Assembly (NCBI RefSeq): GCF_900114625.1
Contig: NZ_FOZL01000001.1
Coordinates: 2,914,001 to 2,978,000, forward strand
DNA from: Granulicella pectinivorans
Lineage (GTDB): Bacteria > Acidobacteriota > Terriglobia > Terriglobales > Acidobacteriaceae
Direction of reading: 5' to 3'
Length of the DNA: 64,000 bases
Shown here: positions 1 through 8,782 of the stretch, one piece after another
How positions within the stretch are numbered: position 1 is the first letter of the stretch
Layout of the letters: the number at the start of each line of letters is the position of its first letter
The notes under the pieces: generated by a model
What the model was told of the DNA's origin: nothing
Databases searched by the model: none
Seen by the model: only the letters and a program-made list of their open reading frames with translations
Program-made: the position numbers and the translations under genes

Positions 1-204
1 AAGGACATCACCGAAGCGGTCACGGCGATGAAGGCAAGACCTTGGATGATCGGTGGTTCGCTCTGGACATGGAACGACTACCGTTCCCTCCATCGCGGTA
101 CACCAGCCAGCGGCATTCGGTATTGGGGTGTTGTGAACATCAATCGAGAGCACCGCGATAGCTGGGATGCCGTGCAGAAGCTCTTCTCAACGGAGCTGCC
201 ATAG
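1..204 (+). CDS. C-terminal end of a glycoside hydrolase family 2 enzyme (partial)
   Basis: The reading frame is open from the first base to a TAG at 202-204 and gives 67 residues. The string GGSLWTWNDYRS followed by YWGVVN is the type of sequence that closes the catalytic TIM barrel of GH2 enzymes of the beta-galactosidase/beta-glucuronidase group. The catalytic glutamates lie outside the window, so substrate and activity cannot be read. It ends 3 bases before the end of the convergent MFS gene. The family call rests on this short tail only. Confidence 0.6.
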   Translation, partial: KDITEAVTAMKARPWMIGGSLWTWNDYRSLHRGTPASGIRYWGVVNINREHRDSWDAVQKLFSTELP

Positions 205-207
205 AAG

Positions 208-1455
208 CTATACGGCAGCGAGTGCTGGCTCATCGTGTTTGCGGGTAAAGCTCCTCCACAGCAGCACGATCGCAATGGGATGAAGGACGGCCATCAGGAA
301 GAAGACGGGGGCATATCCCCCGTGCGTTACAAACCATGCAATGATCTCACTGGAGAGCATGCCGCCGAATCCGCTGCCGGCCGCGATGAGTCCGGCAGCC
401 TTGCCTACGAGTGATGGCGGGTAGAGCTCAACGACCGTGGCGGTCAGAGTAACCAGCCAGCTCATATGAGCGAACGCTATGATCGATGCGATGCCAATGG
501 CGAGTGCGCTCGACGAGACCAAAGCGCACAGCGGGCTCAGCGGCATGAGGCATGCTGCCACAAGCATGGTGTAGCGATACGCGCGACCAACTCCCATGCC
601 GCGTCGAATCAAGGTGCCGGAAAAGAGTCCTCCGGCGAGTGTGCCGATTCCTGCGGCAAAGTAAACACCCCATCCCAGATGAGCGATTTGCGTCAGCGTG
701 AGTCCGCGTGCGCTGAGCAGATATTTCGGAAACCAGAAGAGGTAGAAGTACCAGACTGGATCGGTAAGCCCGCGTGCGACCATCAGCTTCCAGGTTGACG
801 AACGAGCGAAGACCGTGCGGAGCCCCGATCCGGTATTGGACTTCGGTGGACGCTCCACAGAACGCGTCGCATCTTTCCGGTAACAAGCAAACCAAAACGG
901 AAGCCAAAGAAGGCCGGCCGTGCCGTCGATCAGGAAGATGGATCGCCATGGGAGATGAGTGGTCACCGCTGCAATTGTTGGTATAGCGATAACCGCTCCC
1001 ACGGTTGCGCCCATCGTGTAGATCCCGATGGCGAGGCCACGTCGTGACTTCTCGAAGTACTCTCCCACCGCCTTGGGCGCGGCAACCCAAAGTCCCGGTT
1101 CACCCAGGCCGAGGCAGAAGCGTCCGATGCCGAGGTGCAGGGCAGATCTTGCAAAGGCAGTCGCGGCCTCGGCAACCGACCACCAGCCAACGAACAGGGC
1201 CATGGACTTTCGCGTGCCAAGCGCATCGGACACGAAACCCGCGATTGCATAGGCGATGGCGGACGCAAAGAGGAACAGCGAGACGATATGACCGTAGCCG
1301 CGATCGCTGAGATGCAGCTCCGCCTGAAAGCGTGGTGCCACAACGGAGAGGCTCTGGCGGTCGAAGTAGTTGATGAGCGCGACGACAAAGAGAAGAGCAA
1401 CAAGCTGCGCCTGACGGCCGCGCGATGCAGGGACGGGTTCCACTTCTTTTGGCAT
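208..1455 (-). CDS. MFS transporter, anion:cation symporter (hexuronate/sugar acid) type
   Basis: About 415 residues with roughly 12 hydrophobic segments. The start of the first segment, NYFDRQSLSVVAP, is the hallmark of the ACS family (ExuT, GudP and relatives), inner-membrane importers of sugar acids and other organic anions. I chose the ATG at 1455 (MPKEVEP). A TTG eight codons upstream would overlap the preceding gene. The gene begins 14 bases after the FAD oxidoreductase stop on the same strand, so the two are almost certainly cotranscribed and the transporter probably brings in the substrate or product of that enzyme. Family confidence is high; substrate is unknown. Confidence 0.85.
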   Translation of the reverse strand: MPKEVEPVPASRGRQAQLVALLFVVALINYFDRQSLSVVAPRFQAELHLSDRGYGHIVSLFLFASAIAYAIAGFVSDALGTRKSMALFVGWWSVAEAATAFARSALHLGIGRFCLGLGEPGLWVAAPKAVGEYFEKSRRGLAIGIYTMGATVGAVIAIPTIAAVTTHLPWRSIFLIDGTAGLLWLPFWFACYRKDATRSVERPPKSNTGSGLRTVFARSSTWKLMVARGLTDPVWYFYLFWFPKYLLSARGLTLTQIAHLGWGVYFAAGIGTLAGGLFSGTLIRRGMGVGRAYRYTMLVAACLMPLSPLCALVSSSALAIGIASIIAFAHMSWLVTLTATVVELYPPSLVGKAAGLIAAGSGFGGMLSSEIIAWFVTHGGYAPVFFLMAVLHPIAIVLLWRSFTRKHDEPALAAV

Positions 1456-1469
1456 CGTTGCGCCTTGTC

Positions 1470-3752
1470 TCAGTAGCAATTGATCTGAAAGATTGCTGGA
1501 AGGGCAGGACCATGGGAAAGGATAACCACCGAGATTGCCTGCGTTTGTATCGGGGATGGCAGATTGAGCGTGTACCTTGTCTGATGGTTCTCGTTCACAT
1601 GCGCGAGAACATTGCCGTTAGCATCACGGACTTCGAAGGCCCTTACGCAGCCGGGCATCACATGCTCGGGATGTCCCATCAATACCGACTCCATGGGGTG
1701 ATCGTAGTCTGTGTCGAAGGTGATCTCGATCGTGTGAATCTTCTGCGGATTGGGCCACTGCAGGGTGAGTACGGGCTCTTTGTCTTCGCGCGCCGGCACC
1801 CATGCGTTCGTGCCCTCCCATGGACGGCTGCATCCGTTGATGATGTTATGCGGTTCATACGGACGCAGCGGGGGCGTGATCGTCATGGCGAGGTTCCTCG
1901 CGACGGGTCGGCGATCCGGCAGCCAGAATGCAAAGGTATCGATGCCGGAGTTGTCGGGCGGTGTCTGGATAAGGCTCTTCGCAACTGCCTTGTTCATTTT
2001 TTGCGAGAGCGTGAGGATGCCCGGCAGATATTCTTCGGACAGCGAGACCGACACAAGCGGGTTAGGCTGCAGGGTGACGAAGGCGTAGGTGGCGCGAGGG
2101 AGTAAGGCCGGGAAGACGAGCATGGCCGACGACTTGCCCTCTGGAAGAGCGAGATCGATGCCGTCGAGGAACATGTCCGGCGTTGCATTCCCTTCACGGC
2201 TGGCGATCCAAAGCTCAGCGCACACGGTGGTTGCCTCCGTTGCTGCGACATCTAGCGTGAACGCTGGCGTTTGACCTTCTAGGAGGGGCACGAAGAGCGC
2301 TATGCCTTGATTGAGCCGCGTGGTTTCGCCGTTGGGAGAAAGCGCATGGAGCATCAGGCTACTGGAGGCGGTTACGGATGCGGATAGAGCCTTGTTTGCC
2401 GGGTCGGCAAAGGGTACGCCGGGAATGTGCTGTCCGATTCGTAACAGACGCTGTTGCAAATCAAGCATGCAGGACGGCTCAACGAGATCTCTTGGGTTCG
2501 CATTCTTCTCAAGGCAGAGCTTCGCGGCCATACCGACTGCCTGGCCGTTGTGGGCGCATGTCGCCATCACACGCGTGGATCCGAAGGCGATGTGAGAGGC
2601 CGAGATAATACGTCCTGTGAGGAAAAGATTCGGTACGTTGCGCGAGTACATAGTGCGATAGGGAATCTGGAAGACTCCCTTGCTGTGCCACTGTGTGCAA
2701 CCGGGCTTCTCGGAGTAGACACCGTCGGAGGGATGCAGGTCGATGGCCCAACCTCCAAAGCCGACGGCATCGGCAAACGTTCGCTGTTCCACAAGGTCTT
2801 GCTGGGTCAGCATGAGGTCGCCCTCAAAACGCCGACTCTCGCGCTTGCCGGGGATCATACCCATCCACTCGAGCGTCAGGTTCTCGGAGCCGGGAAATTC
2901 ACCGGAGTTCTTGATGTAGTTCCACACGCCATAGGCGACTCGCCAGAGCTCCCACTTGATCTCTTCGGTCTGGTAAATCGTGTCGAGTGCTCCACCATAT
3001 TCGAGCCACCAGAGACGGCAGCCTGAGTCTGTTACGCGCAGTTCACGGAACCGAGGGATCTTCGTGATGTCATCGAGTGCAAAGGCCGGTGGCGTATACG
3101 TCACCGGACGTCCCGTGTCGCGAGAGTAGAAGTAGAGTGAGTGGCCAAGCAGATCGTGTGCGGCGCGTTCCGGTGCAAGCGCCTCGTTGAATTCTGAGCG
3201 AGCTTCGGCTCCAATGCGGAAGGCGGCACCCGAGAGAAAACCGAGGATGCCGTCACCCGATGCATCGCAGAAAAGCTTGGCCTGAAGACGATAACGCGTC
3301 TGGTTTTGGCTGCAATAGGCACCGGCTGCGGTGATCGCTCCCGTCTCATCGTGCTCTATTCCGTCAACGGCTGTGTTGAGCAGCAGACGCAGGTTGGATT
3401 CGCGGGTTACCCACTCCAGGAGAAGCGAGTCGAAGATGATGGCATTGCCCTCTGGGTTGCGATACATGTTCTCGACCAGGAGCTCATCGATGACGCCACC
3501 CTCGCGTGCCCAGCGGTTGTTGTTTCCCATGTGAGATGTAGCGCCCAGGACCCAGAGACGTATTTCGCTGGAGGCGTTGCCTCCGAGCACGGGACGATCC
3601 TGCACGAGCAGCACACGCACGCCTTGTCGTGCTGCTGTGATGGCGCAGCAGACACCCGAAAGACCTCCGCCAACAACGAGGAGATCGCAGGTGATATCTG
3701 TGATGGGCAGAGAGCGCGTCATGATCGGTGGAGGAGATGCGTGCAAAGCCAT
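1470..3752 (-). CDS. FAD-dependent oxidoreductase (FAD_oxidored family) with C-terminal beta-sandwich
   Basis: 760 residues. The N-terminus carries a Rossmann dinucleotide motif (VVGGGLSGVCCAITAARQG, about residues 26-44) followed by LGGNASSEIR, typical of the FAD_oxidored family found beside polysaccharide-degradation genes in Acidobacteria, Planctomycetes and Bacteroidetes. No export signal is evident, so it is probably cytoplasmic. The last 130 or so residues look like a discoidin or carbohydrate-binding type sandwich (inference). An AGGA lies 8 bases before the ATG at 3752; an inner ATG at 3722 is less well placed. It is the first gene of a two-gene operon with the MFS transporter and is divergent from the GH31 gene. 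The physiological substrate of the family is not established. Confidence 0.8.
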   Translation of the reverse strand: MALHASPPPIMTRSLPITDITCDLLVVGGGLSGVCCAITAARQGVRVLLVQDRPVLGGNASSEIRLWVLGATSHMGNNNRWAREGGVIDELLVENMYRNPEGNAIIFDSLLLEWVTRESNLRLLLNTAVDGIEHDETGAITAAGAYCSQNQTRYRLQAKLFCDASGDGILGFLSGAAFRIGAEARSEFNEALAPERAAHDLLGHSLYFYSRDTGRPVTYTPPAFALDDITKIPRFRELRVTDSGCRLWWLEYGGALDTIYQTEEIKWELWRVAYGVWNYIKNSGEFPGSENLTLEWMGMIPGKRESRRFEGDLMLTQQDLVEQRTFADAVGFGGWAIDLHPSDGVYSEKPGCTQWHSKGVFQIPYRTMYSRNVPNLFLTGRIISASHIAFGSTRVMATCAHNGQAVGMAAKLCLEKNANPRDLVEPSCMLDLQQRLLRIGQHIPGVPFADPANKALSASVTASSSLMLHALSPNGETTRLNQGIALFVPLLEGQTPAFTLDVAATEATTVCAELWIASREGNATPDMFLDGIDLALPEGKSSAMLVFPALLPRATYAFVTLQPNPLVSVSLSEEYLPGILTLSQKMNKAVAKSLIQTPPDNSGIDTFAFWLPDRRPVARNLAMTITPPLRPYEPHNIINGCSRPWEGTNAWVPAREDKEPVLTLQWPNPQKIHTIEITFDTDYDHPMESVLMGHPEHVMPGCVRAFEVRDANGNVLAHVNENHQTRYTLNLPSPIQTQAISVVILSHGPALPAIFQINCY

Positions 3753-3843
3753 GGAGATTTTCCTGGGACGCGGGTGGTGCGCAACGCGCGCATGTCGTGG
3801 TTTGGACTTTTCGTATTGCCAACGATTATCGAAAAATAGTAAA

Positions 3844-3859
3844 TGTTAACCGCTAAACC
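3844..3859. promoter_or_regulatory. Imperfect palindrome, possible operator between divergent FAD and GH31 genes
   Basis: The 16 bases TGTTAACCGCTAAACC match their own reverse complement at 10 of 16 positions around a central CG, roughly GTTnAnCGnTnAAC, like operators of LacI/GalR regulators. The site lies in the 165-base gap between two divergent genes of likely common function. No regulator gene is adjacent. It is a pattern match only. Confidence 0.3.
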
Positions 3860-3917
3860 TGTCTAGGTTATCATCGCTGTCACAGTGCGGGCACCCACCT
3901 CGATCTCAGGAGATTGT

Positions 3918-6116
3918 ATGACACTTGGAAAGCTACTCCTTCTGGCAGTCTTCATACCAGGCGCTGCCTCCGTCGCGCAGGACGCCATCGTGCTCAAGAG
4001 CGGCGAAGTCACCTTCATAGCCGATGCGCACGGTTTTCGCTACGCCTTCGTGAAGGCTGGCAAGAGCATTGTTTCGGCGGATGCGAAGGCCGGACTCCTG
4101 CTTGCCGGAAGTCCGGTGAGCGTCAAGACAGAGGGGAGTTGCAGTGTCTCTTCATGTGTTCTCGCAGGCACAAGCGAAGCCGGAGGCAAGGTTCGTATCA
4201 CCGTCAACCTGCAGCCGCACCATGCGGAGTTGCTGGCGGAGCCCGCGCGAATTGGCGACGAGGTGAGGTTTGTCTCTGGCGGCGCGGAGCCGGCGTTCGG
4301 GCTCGCCGATCATGCGGTCGAGCAGAAGGAATTTTCGACGCTCTCGAACAAGCAGTTCAACACGGATGTCACCGGTTTTGCGGACGACACCTTTCTCTCG
4401 GGCCAGGGCTTGACGCGTCTTGTCAGCAACTTCGTCATCTATCCTAAGCAGGGCTTTGCGGAACTACTCGTCGATCCCTTTACAAAGATCGTCCATACGA
4501 GCTGCACGCAGATTGTGCAGGGGGTGCAGCACGCGCAGGCAAGGGTGCCGATGCACTATTTCTTCGGTACGCCGCATGAGATTTACCGCGAGTATCTCGC
4601 GACTCGCAACACCGCTGGCTTCAGGGTAATGATGCCGAAGTATGAGGCCTTCGGTGTGGGCTGGGAGGCGTTCGGAGCGCTTGGGTGGGATACCAACACC
4701 AAGACAGTTCGCGACAGCATCGATCGCTATCTTGGGGAGGGCTATCCGCTCAAGTGGATCGTGATCGGCTCGGGATTCTGGCCTACTCGGCCTGAGATGC
4801 ATGAGACCACGAGCTTCGGCCTGTGGGACAAAGAGAAGTATCCCGATCCCGCTGGCTTGATGGCTCACTTCCATCGTGAAGGGCTGAAGACGATGCTTGG
4901 TCTGCGCATTACCTTCATTACGACTGGACCGTATTCTGCGGAGGGTGTCCGTAAAGGCTACTTCATGATGAAGGATGGCAAGGCGCAGGTCTTTACGGGG
5001 GGATGGCCGAAGATGCCTTATTATCTGCTGGAGGCGCATAACCCCGAGGCTCTCAACTGGTACATGGCGCTGGTCAAGAAATGGAACGATTACGGCGTCG
5101 ATGGCTATAAAGAAGACTTCTACGGCTACGGCGCGTATGGACTGCGTGACGATAAAGTCGACCCGACGAACGATCGCCTGATGGCAGACAAGAAGATCAT
5201 CATTGAGCGCAACGGCTATCTGTCTTCGAACGGGGATCTGCATCGTATCAACGACTTCAACTATAACCAGGATCAGGATCGTGGCCCGGTGAACTCGCTT
5301 GCTCTCGCGTATGCGGGATTTCCGCTGGTGTATCCCGATATTGTGGGTGGAACCTTTGGCGAAGATCGCTTCTCCACCACGCGAACACCCGCGATGGAGG
5401 CCTATATGATGCGCAACGCGCAATGGGCTGCTCTGCATAGTTCCATGGGAATGGGAGAGCCACCGTGGACCTTTTCGGCGAAGGTTTCGAAGGTGATGCT
5501 GGATTCCGCTAAACTGCATGCTCGTTTCGCGCCCTACCTTTTCAGCAATGCGAGGAAGTTTGCTCAGGATGGCTATCCCTGGACGATGACGCCGCTTCCC
5601 ATCGCCTTCCCGCAGGATGATCACGCCTATGGCCACGAGAACGCGACGGAGCACGGTTACGAGTGGATGATTGGCGATGCGATGCTCGCGACGCCTCTCT
5701 ATGGCAGCGACTATGCCACGGCACAGACGCGAGACATCTATCTCCCGAAGGGGCGTTGGATGGACTTCGACAATGGCACGATGTACGAGGGAGGTCAGAC
5801 GCTGAAGCAGTTTGGGCTTCCCGCAGGGAAGACGCCGCTGTTCATCGGAGGCTCCGGGGTCACACTCGAAGAGATGGATAAGGCCGTCCGCGTAGTGGTC
5901 TATCCGGTGGCTGCCGAAGCCATGGCGACCCTGACTTTGCCCGAGTCCGAGAAGGCGATTGGGGTGAAAATCACCGGTCTTCCGTTTGGCACGAGGTGGA
6001 AGGGTGTCATCGTGACCGATAGCCATGGAACAACGGTCTCTGCCATTCCCCAAGGGTTCGGATTCAGTTTTGTTCCCATCCCGGGCGAGGCGTACACCGT
6101 TCGGGCCGTTCGTTGA
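3918..6116 (+). CDS. Exported glycoside hydrolase family 31-like enzyme
   Basis: About 732 residues. I placed the start at ATG 3918 because AGGAGA lies 4 bases upstream and the product then begins with a signal peptide (LGKLLLLAVFIPGAASVAQ). A GTG at 3885 would give a longer product without that signal. The central region has the GH31 TIM-barrel layout: an N-terminal beta-sandwich, LKWIVIGSGFWP, then YGVDGYKEDFYGYG, whose Asp near residue 400 sits where the nucleophile is expected, and a later GGTFGEDRF stretch. The usual WxDxxE context is not conserved, so this is a divergent member and alpha-glucosidase, alpha-galactosidase or alpha-xylosidase activity cannot be separated. It is probably periplasmic or secreted. 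Confidence 0.78.
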   Translation: MTLGKLLLLAVFIPGAASVAQDAIVLKSGEVTFIADAHGFRYAFVKAGKSIVSADAKAGLLLAGSPVSVKTEGSCSVSSCVLAGTSEAGGKVRITVNLQPHHAELLAEPARIGDEVRFVSGGAEPAFGLADHAVEQKEFSTLSNKQFNTDVTGFADDTFLSGQGLTRLVSNFVIYPKQGFAELLVDPFTKIVHTSCTQIVQGVQHAQARVPMHYFFGTPHEIYREYLATRNTAGFRVMMPKYEAFGVGWEAFGALGWDTNTKTVRDSIDRYLGEGYPLKWIVIGSGFWPTRPEMHETTSFGLWDKEKYPDPAGLMAHFHREGLKTMLGLRITFITTGPYSAEGVRKGYFMMKDGKAQVFTGGWPKMPYYLLEAHNPEALNWYMALVKKWNDYGVDGYKEDFYGYGAYGLRDDKVDPTNDRLMADKKIIIERNGYLSSNGDLHRINDFNYNQDQDRGPVNSLALAYAGFPLVYPDIVGGTFGEDRFSTTRTPAMEAYMMRNAQWAALHSSMGMGEPPWTFSAKVSKVMLDSAKLHARFAPYLFSNARKFAQDGYPWTMTPLPIAFPQDDHAYGHENATEHGYEWMIGDAMLATPLYGSDYATAQTRDIYLPKGRWMDFDNGTMYEGGQTLKQFGLPAGKTPLFIGGSGVTLEEMDKAVRVVVYPVAAEAMATLTLPESEKAIGVKITGLPFGTRWKGVIVTDSHGTTVSAIPQGFGFSFVPIPGEAYTVRAVR

Positions 6117-6166
6117 GATTGAAGCGGCGATACGATCTGAATGGGGCAAGTCGTTGAAATTCAGCG

Positions 6167-6209
6167 GGTAGGCGTCTTCGTCGTCTGAAATGACGTTGAG
6201 ACGCCTACC
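6167..6209 (+). terminator. Hairpin downstream of GH31 gene
   Basis: An 11-bp perfect stem (GGTAGGCGTCT paired with AGACGCCTACC) with an inner CGTC/GACG pairing lies 50 bases after the GH31 stop. There is no T-run behind it, so it may be a Rho-assisted terminator or a 3' end stabiliser. Confidence 0.45.
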
Positions 6210-6308
6210 TGATCAAGGAGATCCAGGGTTAGCTGCGCCGGATTTTTCTGTTGTTCAGACCGTTCGCCTCTGTCGCGCGGTGGTGTTTCTCCGGTATCAT
6301 TCGGCTCG

Positions 6309-7169
6309 ATGAAAAATACACTGAGCCGCCGTAGTCTCCTGCGCACCAGCGCCGCCTTGTCCGCCTCCGCTATGCTGAGCCCGCTGTCTGCGGTGGCCGA
6401 ACCGCCAGTGTCGGGTCTGAAGCCTTCGCCGATCCGCCTTGGGATCGCAAGTTATACCTTCCGCAAGTTCGACTCGGCCAAGCTGATGGAGTTTGCGAAG
6501 CAGTTGAAGACTCCGTATTTGAACCTCAAGGATATGCACCTGCCGATGGTTCCTGCGGACAAGGTTAAGGCAGAGGCGGATGCTTACCGTGCCGCTGGTT
6601 TCACGCTGGTTGCGATGGGCACCGTCACGTTCAATAAGGACGAGGACGATGATATTCGTTCGAAGTTTGAGTACGCGAAGGCGGCCGGTATTCCGGTGAT
6701 TGTGTCGGCTCCCACGCACGAGGTATTGCCGCGGCTGAACAAGTTTGTGAAGGAGTACGACATCAAGCTTGCGATCCATAACCATGGTACAGAGGATAAG
6801 AACTTCCCCTCGCCGCTCGATGTGTTGAAGGCGGTCGACAAGCTGGATCCGCGCATCGGGTGCTGTATCGATGCGGGGCACTGTTTGCGTGCGGGTGTCC
6901 TGCCGGAAGAGGCAATTCTGAAGGTGGGGCCGCGTCTTTTCGACATGCATGTCAAGGATCTGGCAGATGCATCGAGCCGCGACAGTCAGGTAGCCGTGGG
7001 CGAGGGTATCCTGAACTTCCCCGGGATCTTCAAGTCGCTGATCGCGATCAAGTACCCGGGAACGGTGGATCTGGAGTATGAGATCAAGGCTGACGATCCG
7101 ATGCCAGGTGTGGTGGAAAGCTTTGCCTACATGCGCGGCGTGCTTGCCGGTATGGGCTACAAGGGCTAG
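6309..7169 (+). CDS. Tat-exported sugar phosphate isomerase/epimerase-like TIM-barrel protein
   Basis: 286 residues starting at an ATG. The N-terminus NTLSRRSLLRTSAALSASA is a twin-arginine signal, so the protein is predicted to act folded in the periplasm. The rest is an AP_endonuc_2/xylose isomerase-like TIM barrel. LAIHNHG, CCIDAGH and DMHVKD supply the His, Asp and Glu residues that bind a divalent metal in this superfamily. Family members include isomerases, epimerases and lyases acting on keto-sugars; the periplasmic location argues against a phosphorylated substrate despite the usual family name. It follows the GH31 gene after a hairpin and converges on the GHMP kinase gene. Confidence 0.8.
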   Translation: MKNTLSRRSLLRTSAALSASAMLSPLSAVAEPPVSGLKPSPIRLGIASYTFRKFDSAKLMEFAKQLKTPYLNLKDMHLPMVPADKVKAEADAYRAAGFTLVAMGTVTFNKDEDDDIRSKFEYAKAAGIPVIVSAPTHEVLPRLNKFVKEYDIKLAIHNHGTEDKNFPSPLDVLKAVDKLDPRIGCCIDAGHCLRAGVLPEEAILKVGPRLFDMHVKDLADASSRDSQVAVGEGILNFPGIFKSLIAIKYPGTVDLEYEIKADDPMPGVVESFAYMRGVLAGMGYKG

Positions 7170-7186
7170 CGTTCAGAGAGTGCGCT

Positions 7187-7215
7187 CACGGGGTGGCCTT
7201 CCGGGCTGCCCCGTG
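7187..7215. terminator. Hairpin between convergent genes
   Basis: CACGGGGTGGC pairs with GCTGCCCCGTG (11 bp including two G-T pairs) around a 7-base loop, in the 91-base gap between two convergent genes. It could serve both strands. No clear T-run. Confidence 0.45.
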
Positions 7216-7260
7216 GGATCCTGCGGCTGTTCATCACCCCGCCATCATGAGCGACTTAAG

Positions 7261-8733
7261 CTAGCGGGGACACCTCTGTAGTTTGGTTTGTTCGCGGGGG
7301 CCAGTTTTCCTGGCAGGATCAAGCTGCATGAGATGAACGCCAAAGGCGTCTGCTCCTGCAGAACTTCCTTCGAAGAGATGGGGCGCTTTGGCATGTTGGG
7401 AGGCGAACTCCCCCACCATGATCTCAATCGCTCTCTGGTCGTTCGCCGTGCCCAGAATGGCAACGACTCCGCCCGCTCCTCCGCCCGTCATCTTCGCGCC
7501 GGGGAAGCCAGCATCGAGCGCCCTGGCGACCAACTCATCGCATGACGCGGAGCCTAGGCCGCACTCTGAATAGGCGACGTGCGACTGGAGGAGGAGTCCG
7601 CCGGCGACACGCAGGGAACTGGCCGGGTCGGTCCAGACTGTTTCCAGCAGGGAGAACATGGTCCGCACGCGGAGATTCTCTTCGGTCGCGTACCGGACCG
7701 CGGCGCGAACGGGGTATTCGCAATGTGGAGCGATCCTTGTAAACGGATCGACATGTTGTCCGGCGGAGTCGAGGAAGTCCTGTCCGCTGAGGGACTCGGG
7801 AAGCCAATGCTCGAACCGGTCGCGGAACTCCGAAGGGGTGAGGTTCGACAGATACCCGTGCCAGCGCGAATCGGTCCATCGGGGGATCTTCGATTCTGTC
7901 TCCGGAAGGACTTCAACGCCGATGCGACGACAGATCAGCTTGTAGCCCATGAACGCCGCAGCTCGCGCACGCTCGTACGCCACGCTTGTAGTCGAACGGG
8001 ATTCCATGGAGTCGATGCCCCAGATGCACACGCCGGGTGGCAAAGCGATGGAGCGTTGAATCTCACAGGGCTGGCAAACAATCGGGAGAAGGCGATTCTC
8101 TTCGCCGCAGACGATCGCGGCCTGGTCCATAATGCCGCATGCGGCACCGGCCACAACGTTCTCGACCCATTGCGCGGCGGTAGCCAGCGCGACGCCCTGG
8201 AGAACGACGCCCCATGCGCCCGCTACGGACTTGAGGGTTGCCACCTCCAGCGCGGCTGAGGAACTGACTCCTTTGTTCGGAGGGAGATCCGAATGGACGA
8301 AGAGATCCAGTCCACCCTTCGTCTGACATCCGTGGAAGTTCGCCAGGTAGTAGACCGCGCCGAGAACGTAGCATCCCCAACGCCAGCCTGCCTGGAGTTC
8401 GCACAGCATCTTCAGGCAATCGAGATCATGGAGGTCTGCCATCGTGACATGGAGGCACGGTTCCCAGCCGAACTGTGCCGCCCCTGGGTTCAAGACGCGG
8501 AGGATGTCGTCGTTTCTCCGCTGTGTCGCGACCCATACCGCTTCCCGCAGCAGGCTTTGCAACACCATGCCTCCGGTGTAATCGACATTTCCGCCCATGA
8601 CATCCAGTCGTCCGGGCGCCCTGGCTACCCAGAGAGGCTTTTCGGAGGTGAAGAAGTCGTGTGCCTCGATCGTAGCGGCCACTGCCTCCTCAAAGCATCC
8701 GGTCTCCGGCGGGTTGGGGGCGATAGCTTGCAT
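7261..8733 (-). CDS. GHMP-family sugar kinase, L-arabinokinase/galactokinase-like
   Basis: 490 residues with all three GHMP motifs. The N-terminal sugar-binding motif reads APGRLDVMGGNVDYTGG, the ATP loop reads PPNKGVSSSAALE, and the C-terminal motif reads KMTGGGAGG. Canonical galactokinases have GEHTDY or GEHIDY at the first motif. The VMGG version with no EH pair resembles the kinase domain of plant L-arabinokinase as I recall it, so phosphorylation of L-arabinose, galactose or another monosaccharide at C1 is the best guess. It lies 49 bases downstream of the DeoR gene on the same strand and is probably cotranscribed and regulated by it. Confidence 0.75.
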   Translation of the reverse strand: MQAIAPNPPETGCFEEAVAATIEAHDFFTSEKPLWVARAPGRLDVMGGNVDYTGGMVLQSLLREAVWVATQRRNDDILRVLNPGAAQFGWEPCLHVTMADLHDLDCLKMLCELQAGWRWGCYVLGAVYYLANFHGCQTKGGLDLFVHSDLPPNKGVSSSAALEVATLKSVAGAWGVVLQGVALATAAQWVENVVAGAACGIMDQAAIVCGEENRLLPIVCQPCEIQRSIALPPGVCIWGIDSMESRSTTSVAYERARAAAFMGYKLICRRIGVEVLPETESKIPRWTDSRWHGYLSNLTPSEFRDRFEHWLPESLSGQDFLDSAGQHVDPFTRIAPHCEYPVRAAVRYATEENLRVRTMFSLLETVWTDPASSLRVAGGLLLQSHVAYSECGLGSASCDELVARALDAGFPGAKMTGGGAGGVVAILGTANDQRAIEIMVGEFASQHAKAPHLFEGSSAGADAFGVHLMQLDPARKTGPREQTKLQRCPR

Positions 8734-8782
8734 AGTGCCGTTAGCATATCGAAGGGTTATTCAAGGAACATTAACACGGGGC

